A stretch of DNA of 20,146 bases from a virus. The translations under genes and the position numbers were made by a program. This document shows, piece after piece, positions 7,540 to 14,652 of this stretch. The stretch is from positions 1 to 20,146 of IMG/VR virus record IMGVR_UViG_3300037264_000905. One strand, written 5' to 3'. The first letter of the stretch is position 1. The number at the start of each line of letters is the position of its first letter. Under the pieces are notes generated by a model, which saw nothing but the letters and a program-made list of their open reading frames with translations, did not search any database and was not told the DNA's origin.

Positions 7540-7567
7540 CACAAATCACACGAAGGAGAAATTCAAG

Positions 7568-8008
7568 ATGCCTAGAGCAACAGCAGAAGACACAGCTAGT
7601 CATGAAGTTTTGGAAGAAACAGGTGAGATAAAAAAGCTTACTAGAGAAGAGCTTGTTGAAAAGCTCAGACGAAATAACGCGACACAGAATGTCGAGCCGG
7701 TAACCCTTGAGGGTATGCTTGGGATTGGTAAGCCTGTTGGCTTTGGGAATGTAACCCTTTACATCCCTGCGCTTACGGTAAGACAATTCACAAAGGCGTT
7801 GACCCTCATTAACGAAATATCGTCAGCAGGAGATGAGGATACAGGAAAGACCATGAACCAAATGATGGAAGTCATTCACATGGCAGTATCTCGTAACTAC
7901 CCTGATATTACGTTAGAGGAGCTTCTTGACCTGATTGACCTATCGAACCTCCAAGACGTGTTCCAGCAAGTTCTACAGTCATCTAACATAACAGTAAAAA
8001 ACGAGTAG
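7568..8008 (+). CDS. Tail assembly chaperone, short (gpG-type) product
   Basis: This 146-residue protein lies between the tail tube and the tape measure, the standard place for the tail assembly chaperone that coats the tape measure during tail building. It has a charged N-terminus (IKKLTREELVEKLRRNN), a small strand region (PVGFGNVTLYIPALTVRQFTKAL), and a helical end (ITLEELLDLIDLSNLQDVFQQVLQSS). The open frame extends upstream to 7412, but that overlaps the tube gene and a hairpin; the ATG at 7568 follows GAAGGAGAAA. The last codons read GTA AAA AAC GAG TAG and form a -1 slippery site, so some ribosomes should continue into the extension at 8002-8214. The lambda G/GT pair is the classic parallel. 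Confidence 0.82.
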   Translation: MPRATAEDTASHEVLEETGEIKKLTREELVEKLRRNNATQNVEPVTLEGMLGIGKPVGFGNVTLYIPALTVRQFTKALTLINEISSAGDEDTGKTMNQMMEVIHMAVSRNYPDITLEELLDLIDLSNLQDVFQQVLQSSNITVKNE

Positions 8009-8060
8009 ACGGAGAAGGTAAAGCTGTAGACGAACCAGACTGGGGCTATATTTTCTCCGT
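7996..8060 (+). promoter_or_regulatory. Programmed -1 ribosomal frameshift signal
   Basis: The heptamer A AAA AAC (7996-8002) is in the correct phase with the chaperone frame (GTA AAA AAC). The zero-frame stop TAG follows two codons later at 8006-8008. Six bases after the heptamer, ACGGAGAA (8009-8016) pairs perfectly with TTCTCCGT (8053-8060), an 8-bp stem that can be extended by G-U pairs. Spacing and phase fit a classical stimulatory structure, though the large loop (36 bases) suggests an internal fold. Confidence 0.8.
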
Positions 8061-8214
8061 TATGGCAGCGATCTATAAGTTTGATGCAGACACGGTAGGC
8101 GACCTTGATCTAAATCAGCTTAATGGTTACATGTCTAATATCGGACGGGTTCTTCCTTTGATTAACCCCTTCGCGGGGCAACAAGGAAAGGCTTCTGAGG
8201 CTCAGTCGGATTAA
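8002..8214 (+). CDS. Frameshift extension of the tail assembly chaperone (gpT-type part)
   Basis: This frame is open from 7987 to the TAA at 8212-8214. A -1 shift at 7996-8002 joins it to the upstream gene and adds 70 residues, beginning RVDGEGKAVDEPDWGYIFSVMAAIYKFDADTVGDLDLNQL and ending GQQGKASEAQSD, for a fused product of 215 residues. The DWGYIFSVMAAIY segment followed by a helix-loop-helix ending IGRVLP is the usual pattern of the second half of frameshifted tail chaperones. An ATG at 8062 could make a shorter product but has no SD. The stop codon lies in the loop of a strong terminator. The fusion product is inferred from a complete set of frameshift signals. Confidence 0.78.
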   Translation, partial: RVDGEGKAVDEPDWGYIFSVMAAIYKFDADTVGDLDLNQLNGYMSNIGRVLPLINPFAGQQGKASEAQSD

Positions 8215-8246
8215 GTGTAAAACTCGTCCGACTGGGCCTTTTTTTT
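8198..8246 (+). terminator. Strong rho-independent terminator overlapping the chaperone end
   Basis: AGGCTCAGTCGGA (8198-8210) pairs with TCCGACTGGGCCT (8227-8239), 13 pairs with one G-U, followed by a run of eight T (8239-8246). The loop holds the stop codon of the frameshift product. This is the best terminator in the left half of the window and precedes the tape measure gene, which is needed in few copies. Confidence 0.85.
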
Positions 8247-8258
8247 GTATTTCATTAC

Positions 8259-8265
8259 GAGGGAG
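8259..8265 (+). promoter_or_regulatory. Ribosome binding site that sets the tape measure TTG start
   Basis: GAGGGAG lies 9 bases before TTG 8275. The in-frame TTG at 8245 is inside the terminator T-tract and TTG 8266 touches the SD, so 8275 is the best start. Confidence 0.65.
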
Positions 8266-8274
8266 TTGAGTAAG

Positions 8275-11200
8275 TTGTCACAGTTTACCATTACTATTAC
8301 TGGTAACTCTACACAAGCTGTACAGGCAGTACAACAACTACAGGCAGCATTAGGCAATCTTCAAGTTAACATGAACCAAGCAACGGCTACTGCTGGCAAA
8401 AGTACCGGGCTTATGTCTCGATACTTTAGGAACTTCGGGCTTGTCGTTGGTGGTATGGCAATATACAAAGCCGCACATGCTATCAAAGAGTTCATAAAGC
8501 AATCAGTATTGATGGCTGGTAATGTTCAGACTATGAATGCTACTATGCCGGTTATCGCCAAGAACATGGGATATACCGGCAATGCAGCTAACCACATGGT
8601 AAAGAGCATACACAACATGAACATAAGCTGGACAGCAAGTTACCAAGCTGTACAGCAGTGGATGACTATGGGTTTGCCACTCAAAGATATGTTCGGGGTT
8701 GTTCGTGCAGCGCAGGAAAGAGCTATCCTGGCAAATAGGGACTCGACTACTGCTATGGCTGACTTCTTTGAAGCCATATCTACGGGCTACACACGCCAGA
8801 TGAATATGTATATGCTTGTAAAGAACTCCCCACAGATTTACAAGGACTATGCACGTTCACTAGGTAAGACTTCTGCCGCTCTCTCGGAGTACGAGCAACG
8901 CATGGCTATCGTGAACTATATTACCACGGAAGCCGTAAAGACTGCTGGTATATATCCGGCAGCTTTGGAGACATGGCAGAAGAAACTCCACTCCATGATT
9001 CGTGTCTTGCAAGACTTTCAGGTAGCTGGGGGTAATGCATTCAACCTTTCAATGAGGGTTATCGTAGATCAACTTTATGATAGCTTCACCCGCTGGAGCA
9101 AGGAGCTTGAAAAAGCAGCGGCAGATGGTAGGATGGCTCTATGGGCTATCCAACTAAAGAATGCTACCGTTGAAGCAATCAGACTCATTGAGAAGCTAGG
9201 CGTAGCTGTACTTACTATGGGTAGGTGGGCGATAGAGGCAAACAGATGGTGGGATAACTTTTCCCACACCATAGACAACTCCTCTGTGTCAGTTCACAAC
9301 TTTATGATTAAGACCCCTACGATAGTCGGTCTTGTGGGTAATCTACAGGCTCTTATTACCTACGTACGTGAAGTAGGGGCAGCTTTTACCAAAGCTGGAG
9401 AAGAAGCAGAAGGTATAGTTTACCCGATAGCGCGAGTTCTAGCTAATATTGTGATTACAATTCTCAATATGCAGTCTGCGGTAATCAGCGCATTCACATT
9501 GCCCTACAAAGTCGTGTATAACTTTGTGGTAAACTGGGCCTCAAACATAGTGAAAACTATCTTTGGTGGATGGAGGTCTAGTGCTAAGGGTGGGGACGTA
9601 TTTGGACAGTCCACAGTTGGCATGCTTGTCAGGGTACACAAGAGTATCGCTACATGGTGTCATAATGTCTATGTGGCTATTGCTAATGCCTGGAACAAGT
9701 CTACAAACCCGGTTATAATGTTTGCAAGAACAGTTATCAACTGGATAGCGAAGGTAATCCAGTCAATAGACAACTTCATACTGAAGATACTATCTATACC
9801 GGATAGGCTGGGTATCGCCATAGGTAAAGCTAATAGCAAACTAGCTAACTCCTGGGGCAGTAACCAAATGCCTTACTCCTATGCCAAGGCTACCGGACTT
9901 GAATACCAAAAAGGTGACAAGATCGGTGCATTGAGGGTTACCTCTGCTCAGTCTAATGCGGCTGTGCATGCCGGAACACATAAACTACCTGGAGTTATAG
10001 ACTTCGGTGAAAGCTCAGTTAAGGCGGCTGGATTCAAGTCACTTGACGAGGCTGCACAGTATCTAGCGGCCCGTGGTTTTGTTGCTGCAGTGAGGCCCAC
10101 AAAGGGTAAGTTCTCTTCAGGCCCACATATCCATGCTGCTGACCCAACCCTTAACCCGGCTGAGGCAGCGCGTCTTGCCGCTCAGGGTAGCAGTAAAACA
10201 CATGTGTATGGTGGAAAAGAGAATAAGCCTGACTCTGGTTGGAACTATGCTGTAAAGCAATGGCAACAACAAATCAGAACCTTTGCCCCCTACACTCCTC
10301 CAGATGAACAGTTAGAATATGGGCCTGGAAAAGCCAGTATGGGGGCTATGAATGCCGCCAAACTTAAAGCTGATGCAGAAAAGAAAGCTAAAGCTGATCA
10401 GAAGAAAGTCGAAACAGATTGGCGTAAGTTTGAGAAAACCCTGTCCGCCGATAAGGTTAAGCAAATAGCTGACGAACGTAAGAGGGCTATTAGCGAAGCT
10501 TATCTCAAGTACTATAATCTTGAGAAGCTTGCTCATGGGGATGCCAAAAAAGAAGCAGCGGCAACGCAATGGCTTGTTGGCGAGAAGAAAAAGATCAATG
10601 CCAAGTATGACGTTGAACAGGCGGCTGCAAACAAGAAAGCACACGAGCAGAGACTTGATTCTATCGAAGAAGCCCGACTCAATGGGGATAAGCTGAAGGA
10701 AGAGCTACTACAGGTAGATCAAAAGTACGCTGAGATGCTCAAAAAGGATAAGCTCACCGTTAACGACAAAAAACGGATAAACGAGATGTATCTGAAAGAG
10801 CGTCAGAATACTATCAGGAAGTACAATCTAAACGAGGAAGCTACGGAAGCAGAACATCAGGCCAAGCTACTAACCATAGCTGCTGATACCCTGGAGAAGA
10901 AAGGGGCGGCTGAGGTTGCTACTCTTGAAGCTACCCGCAAGGATAGACTCGCGGAAACAAATGATGCGAAAGAGAAAGTGCGTATCAACGCTGAGATAGA
11001 CGCTCAGATAACAGCAGTTCATGCGGAATATGCAGAGAAGAGAAGGCTGCTTGAACTTGAGGTTTCTAACCAAATACTCGGTATTATCGGTAATGAAACC
11101 CAGGTCAAAAAGAATAAGGCCAAAGAGCAGGCTGACGAGTGGATAAAGCAGGGAATGAATCGCCTGCAAGCAGAGAAATGGCTTCAACTTGAGCTTGCCA

Positions 11201-12945
11201 AGATCGACAAGGAAGACATTGTTGACAAGTTCCAGAAGGATGCCGGGGCTGCTAAGCGTAGGGTAGACCTAACTAATACCAATGCTTACGAAGAAGTCAA
11301 GATTCTGAAGGCTAAACTCGAAGCTGTTAAGGGTACTCTCGGAGAAACCTCTCCAGAGTACCAAGGTCTTAGTGACACGGTTGAAGAGATGGATATGAAT
11401 CTCCTATCTTCACAGATTGATAACTTCAAAAAGCAGTATGATGCTGGAAAGTTGAGTACAGACCAGTACAAAGCACTGGTTACTGAGCAGATAACAGTCC
11501 ACAAGGATGGATTGTCTAAGCAACTCATGGACTTGAATGCGTACTATGACGTAGTAGCAGCCAAGGATGTTAACTATAGGGATGAGCAGGCTACTTTCCT
11601 TGCCGAAGGTGCAAAGCTTTGGGGAACCTCCACGGAGCATCAACAGATAGTTGTTGCTGGATTCCTATCCAAGCTTATCCAAGACCATAAGTTGACCGGG
11701 GCGCAGATAAAAGCAGAGATAGCAACCTGGGCTAACTACTTCGGTGTCCCTTATGACACCATGCTTAAAATCGTAGCTGAAAAACTCGACAAGCTTGTTG
11801 TAGTACACCAAACTTTCGGTCAGTATATAAAAGCCAACTGGGAAAAGATAGCTGGAGATATGTCTACAGCTATAGCGAACTTTGTTGGCGACTCTATTAC
11901 TCACTTTAAGGGGTTCAAAAACTTCTTTACCGGCTTGATTAATACCATCAAGGAAACTGTGATTAGCGTTTTCAAGGACTACCTGGCTAACGTTATCAAA
12001 ACCTGGCTTCTCAAAGTAATGGCTGGTACCAAAGGCATAATGGGAACCATGAGTATCGGAGGAGGAGGAGGCGGTGGTATTGGTGGAGTACTAGGTGGAC
12101 TAGTAGGTGGGGGAAACTCAGGAGGAGGCATAGGCGGACTCTTAGGTGGACTCTTCGGTAACAAAAGTGGAGGAAGCTCAGGAGGAGGGGGAGGTTCACT
12201 CTTAGGTGGACTCTTCGGAGCCGGAAGCGGACTTTTCGGCAGCAGCACATTCGGTACACCACCTATAGTAGGCGGCGGTACTAGTGTCAACAATATCATA
12301 ATGCCGGGGGCTAGTACACAAACAGGTGGTGTTGGCGGTGCGCTTCAGCTTGCCAGTGTGTTCAAATCTGGTGGAGGCGTAGCTAAAAAAGTGCTTAGTT
12401 TCCTAAAGGGTGGTGCTATGCCCTGGATTCTAGGTGCAACCTTGCTAGGCGGAGGTAACCCGATAAAAGGTATTACTACTGTAGTTTCTACAGTAGTAAA
12501 GACTGTCAGCAAAGTAGTAAGTGGTATAGGGAAGGTTATTGGTGGTATCTTTAAGGGTATCGGTAAAATCTTCGGGTTCCACGACCCATTTGCTGATAAG
12601 GGGATTGCCTCAGCAGGTCAAATGCTGGGCCTACAGTTGAAAAACTCAAAACCCGGTTCGGCAGGAGGCATGCTCAATGCTTCGTTTGGCAAGGCAGGAC
12701 TACCTCCACCGGCTATGATGGGACAGGCTTGGGGTATTGACTTCGGGAGGCTCTTTACTACAGGAGTAAACCAGGGAATTGCTACGGCAAAATCTCCGGG
12801 AGCCGCGTCTTCAAGAGGCGGGGGCGGAGATCACCCCATAACGATACACCAGACCAACTATATCAACAACCCGACAGACTGGGAGCGGAATGCAAAAGAC
12901 GCTTTCAAGACTGCCATGAGAACATGGGAAGGGGGCGCGTACTAG
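8275..12945 (+). CDS. Tape measure protein with embedded M15-like peptidase motif
   Basis: This 1,556-residue protein (from TTG 8275) sets tail length and is ejected with DNA. At roughly 0.15 nm per residue the tail would be about 230 nm. Order: N-terminal ITITGNSTQAVQAVQQLQAAL coil (3-30); hydrophobic stretches near 45-65 and 384-431; a region with AVHAGTHKLPGVIDF and, later, GPHIHA, giving H569, D576, H618 and H620, the ligand pattern of M15-type peptidases; long charged coiled coils (about 686-990); a glycine-rich block (about 1260-1325); and a hydrophobic C-terminal part ending in FKGIGKIFGFHDPFADKG, typical of tape measures. The peptidase motif suggests local cell-wall cleavage during DNA entry. 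A TTG start and a terminator upstream should keep expression low. The gene is joined to the next one by TAGATG. Confidence 0.9.
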   Translation: MSQFTITITGNSTQAVQAVQQLQAALGNLQVNMNQATATAGKSTGLMSRYFRNFGLVVGGMAIYKAAHAIKEFIKQSVLMAGNVQTMNATMPVIAKNMGYTGNAANHMVKSIHNMNISWTASYQAVQQWMTMGLPLKDMFGVVRAAQERAILANRDSTTAMADFFEAISTGYTRQMNMYMLVKNSPQIYKDYARSLGKTSAALSEYEQRMAIVNYITTEAVKTAGIYPAALETWQKKLHSMIRVLQDFQVAGGNAFNLSMRVIVDQLYDSFTRWSKELEKAAADGRMALWAIQLKNATVEAIRLIEKLGVAVLTMGRWAIEANRWWDNFSHTIDNSSVSVHNFMIKTPTIVGLVGNLQALITYVREVGAAFTKAGEEAEGIVYPIARVLANIVITILNMQSAVISAFTLPYKVVYNFVVNWASNIVKTIFGGWRSSAKGGDVFGQSTVGMLVRVHKSIATWCHNVYVAIANAWNKSTNPVIMFARTVINWIAKVIQSIDNFILKILSIPDRLGIAIGKANSKLANSWGSNQMPYSYAKATGLEYQKGDKIGALRVTSAQSNAAVHAGTHKLPGVIDFGESSVKAAGFKSLDEAAQYLAARGFVAAVRPTKGKFSSGPHIHAADPTLNPAEAARLAAQGSSKTHVYGGKENKPDSGWNYAVKQWQQQIRTFAPYTPPDEQLEYGPGKASMGAMNAAKLKADAEKKAKADQKKVETDWRKFEKTLSADKVKQIADERKRAISEAYLKYYNLEKLAHGDAKKEAAATQWLVGEKKKINAKYDVEQAAANKKAHEQRLDSIEEARLNGDKLKEELLQVDQKYAEMLKKDKLTVNDKKRINEMYLKERQNTIRKYNLNEEATEAEHQAKLLTIAADTLEKKGAAEVATLEATRKDRLAETNDAKEKVRINAEIDAQITAVHAEYAEKRRLLELEVSNQILGIIGNETQVKKNKAKEQADEWIKQGMNRLQAEKWLQLELAKIDKEDIVDKFQKDAGAAKRRVDLTNTNAYEEVKILKAKLEAVKGTLGETSPEYQGLSDTVEEMDMNLLSSQIDNFKKQYDAGKLSTDQYKALVTEQITVHKDGLSKQLMDLNAYYDVVAAKDVNYRDEQATFLAEGAKLWGTSTEHQQIVVAGFLSKLIQDHKLTGAQIKAEIATWANYFGVPYDTMLKIVAEKLDKLVVVHQTFGQYIKANWEKIAGDMSTAIANFVGDSITHFKGFKNFFTGLINTIKETVISVFKDYLANVIKTWLLKVMAGTKGIMGTMSIGGGGGGGIGGVLGGLVGGGNSGGGIGGLLGGLFGNKSGGSSGGGGGSLLGGLFGAGSGLFGSSTFGTPPIVGGGTSVNNIIMPGASTQTGGVGGALQLASVFKSGGGVAKKVLSFLKGGAMPWILGATLLGGGNPIKGITTVVSTVVKTVSKVVSGIGKVIGGIFKGIGKIFGFHDPFADKGIASAGQMLGLQLKNSKPGSAGGMLNASFGKAGLPPPAMMGQAWGIDFGRLFTTGVNQGIATAKSPGAASSRGGGGDHPITIHQTNYINNPTDWERNAKDAFKTAMRTWEGGAY
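12138..12218 (+). repeat. Direct repeats in the glycine-rich part of the tape measure
   Basis: A 21-base sequence at 12138-12158 is repeated exactly at 12198-12218, 60 bases apart and in the same frame; the preceding CTCAGGAGGAGG (12119-12130 and 12178-12189) is also repeated. Each copy encodes a LLGGLFG unit within the glycine-rich block, so the unit appears to have been duplicated. Confidence 0.8.
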
Positions 12946-14208
12946 ATGGCTAACCCCAGCTACCGATTTGGCAATTATGACTTTGAAGATAATGCAGAGC
13001 GTTTAGGGTGGGAGTATAACATTACTGCGCCTACCTACCCGCTTGGGAGAGACGATGGCTCCAAACATGGCGGAGCCACCGTCACCTCCAAAACGATAAG
13101 GCTTGATGGCTATATAGCCTCAACTGATTATGCGTCATGGCGTGACGTTAAGGATACCCTAATGGCTGCTATGTTCCCTACCCCGAGGATACAGAAGCTT
13201 GCCCTCTCAGACGACAGAGAATACTGGGCTGAGGTTGTAAGCTTCTCTATCCCGGATTGGATAGGACTACCAGAGATGCCATTCTCGATAACTTTCCTGT
13301 GCCATGACCCATTTGAGTATCAAAACGTTGTTCAGAATACCTTCTGGACTGACGCTTCAACAGGGGTATACACCGGATATACAGACACGCGATGCTATTC
13401 CAGCTTTGTCTTCTCCAATGGCGGAATGACAGTAAGACCGAAGATTATATTCGGTTGGCAGAACATATCTCAGCCTATCATACTCCAAACCAGATGGGCT
13501 AACTTACTAGCAAACTCTGACTTTGGTATAGATACCAATGTTGACGGACTTGCAGATAGCTGGGTAAAGTCCGGGAATGGTAACACCATGTTAGACCCTG
13601 CTTTCAGTGTTTTTGGAGACGTATCCCAACGAATAACCAATAGTGTTGTTCAAACCACAGACATCTCCCAGCTTGTACCGACAGGGGCGGGGTTACAGGG
13701 TGCAACGATAACCTCGTCTGTGTATGTGCGTAGAACTACGGGGACAAGTGGTGTCGTTAGGCAGAGAATAGAGCAGTACAGCGCGGCTGGAACACTTATC
13801 AGTTCCCATAACGGGGCGCAGTTTACCTCCGCAGTTACATTTGCAAGAGACTCCCTGACAGTTGCAATAAATAGCAACTGCTACTATATTAAGTATATAC
13901 TGTCAAATGGTGGAGACTGTGAGGCTTGTTTCGACGGTGCTATGATCGAGATAACTGACCAAACCTCGACATGGAATAATGGCATAGTCAGAAGTATGAC
14001 ACTTACCGATTCTGTAACTGTAAACGACATTATAGTTGTAGACTGTGATGCCAGAACTGTAACACAAAACAACGTAAACAGTCTTAACTACATGACAGGC
14101 GAGTTCTTCACCTTTGAACATGGTGACAACTTGCTTATACTATCCCATGCCGGGAACGGCTTTTCTGCTGGATGGTTCCAGGGATTATTCATACCAAGAT
14201 ACCTGTAA
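12946..14208 (+). CDS. Distal tail protein (Dit) with inserted carbohydrate-binding-like module
   Basis: This 420-residue protein follows the tape measure directly, as Dit proteins do. Residues 1-130 show the Dit N-terminal pattern: FEDNAERLGW, TSKTIRLDGYI, WRDVKDTLMAAMF and ITFLCHDPFEYQ, which forms the hexameric ring at the tail end. Residues about 140-182 and 346-420 form a second, galectin-like part split by an insertion. The insertion (about 185-345) begins NLLANSDFGIDTNVDGLADSW, the entry pattern of CBM4/9-like modules, and ends CFDGAMIEI. Such evolved Dit proteins are known in some siphoviruses and help hold the host surface. The ATG overlaps the upstream stop (TAGATG), and a GGGGGCG SD lies upstream. 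The Dit call is strong; the sugar ligand is unknown. Confidence 0.85.
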   Translation: MANPSYRFGNYDFEDNAERLGWEYNITAPTYPLGRDDGSKHGGATVTSKTIRLDGYIASTDYASWRDVKDTLMAAMFPTPRIQKLALSDDREYWAEVVSFSIPDWIGLPEMPFSITFLCHDPFEYQNVVQNTFWTDASTGVYTGYTDTRCYSSFVFSNGGMTVRPKIIFGWQNISQPIILQTRWANLLANSDFGIDTNVDGLADSWVKSGNGNTMLDPAFSVFGDVSQRITNSVVQTTDISQLVPTGAGLQGATITSSVYVRRTTGTSGVVRQRIEQYSAAGTLISSHNGAQFTSAVTFARDSLTVAINSNCYYIKYILSNGGDCEACFDGAMIEITDQTSTWNNGIVRSMTLTDSVTVNDIIVVDCDARTVTQNNVNSLNYMTGEFFTFEHGDNLLILSHAGNGFSAGWFQGLFIPRYL

Positions 14209-14219
14209 AGGAGTTCCGT

Positions 14220-14651
14220 ATGGCACACACATGGGAAACTGTTCCCGAAGATATACAGTTCAAAAGCTACTACCTTGTAGCTGTAGAGGAAAGAGATGGC
14301 GCACTACGCCCAACTATGAGCTACTTAGACCATAGCGAGTTTGAGGGAGACGGTTGGGCTGTAGTCTCTCTATCAGAAGAGAGAGATGAAGCTGTAGTTG
14401 TTGTGTTTGGTCGTAAAGCCTTACACCATGAGGCTGAGAATCATGGGGAAAGACTCTCAATTATGTTCCCCGATGCAGTCTCCCCAGCCCCGGACAAGAA
14501 ACCTTTCGATACAACCAAGAACCACATGCTTGACGTGCTTGCTCTTGTGGAAAAGGACAACGGCTCTTTATCTACGTTAGTCGATCAACCACTAGAGGAA
14601 TATGCCTCTAAGTCTGATCTCGAACCTATCAAAGAGAAAGAAGTAGTGTAA
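14220..14651 (+). CDS. Hypothetical tail-tip protein
   Basis: I do not recognise this 143-residue acidic protein. It has a strand-rich first half (YYLVAVEERDG, WAVVSLSEERDEAVVVVFGRKAL) and a second half that is probably helical and charged, ending EPIKEKEVV. It has no signal peptide or membrane segment. The open frame extends back to 14172, but the ATG at 14220 follows AAAGGAG at a proper distance and avoids overlap with the Dit gene. It lies between Dit and the LamG protein, so a tail-tip or accessory fibre role is likely by position only. The stop is followed within 2 bases by the next start. Confidence 0.6.
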   Translation: MAHTWETVPEDIQFKSYYLVAVEERDGALRPTMSYLDHSEFEGDGWAVVSLSEERDEAVVVVFGRKALHHEAENHGERLSIMFPDAVSPAPDKKPFDTTKNHMLDVLALVEKDNGSLSTLVDQPLEEYASKSDLEPIKEKEVV

Positions 14652-14652
14652 T

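Noticed and set aside
7412-7567. Upstream extension of the tail chaperone
   Set aside because: It covers the end of the tube gene and a terminator-like hairpin; ATG 7568 has the SD.
8245-8274. TTG 8245 as tape measure start
   Set aside because: It lies in the T-tract of the terminator, with no SD; TTG 8275 is better placed.
12119-12218. CRISPR-like or tandem repeat array
   Set aside because: Only two imperfect copies exist and they are coding repeats of glycine and leucine codons.
11979-12299. Proline-rich minus-strand open frames
   Set aside because: They are the reverse of the glycine-rich GGN codons of the tape measure and have no independent support.
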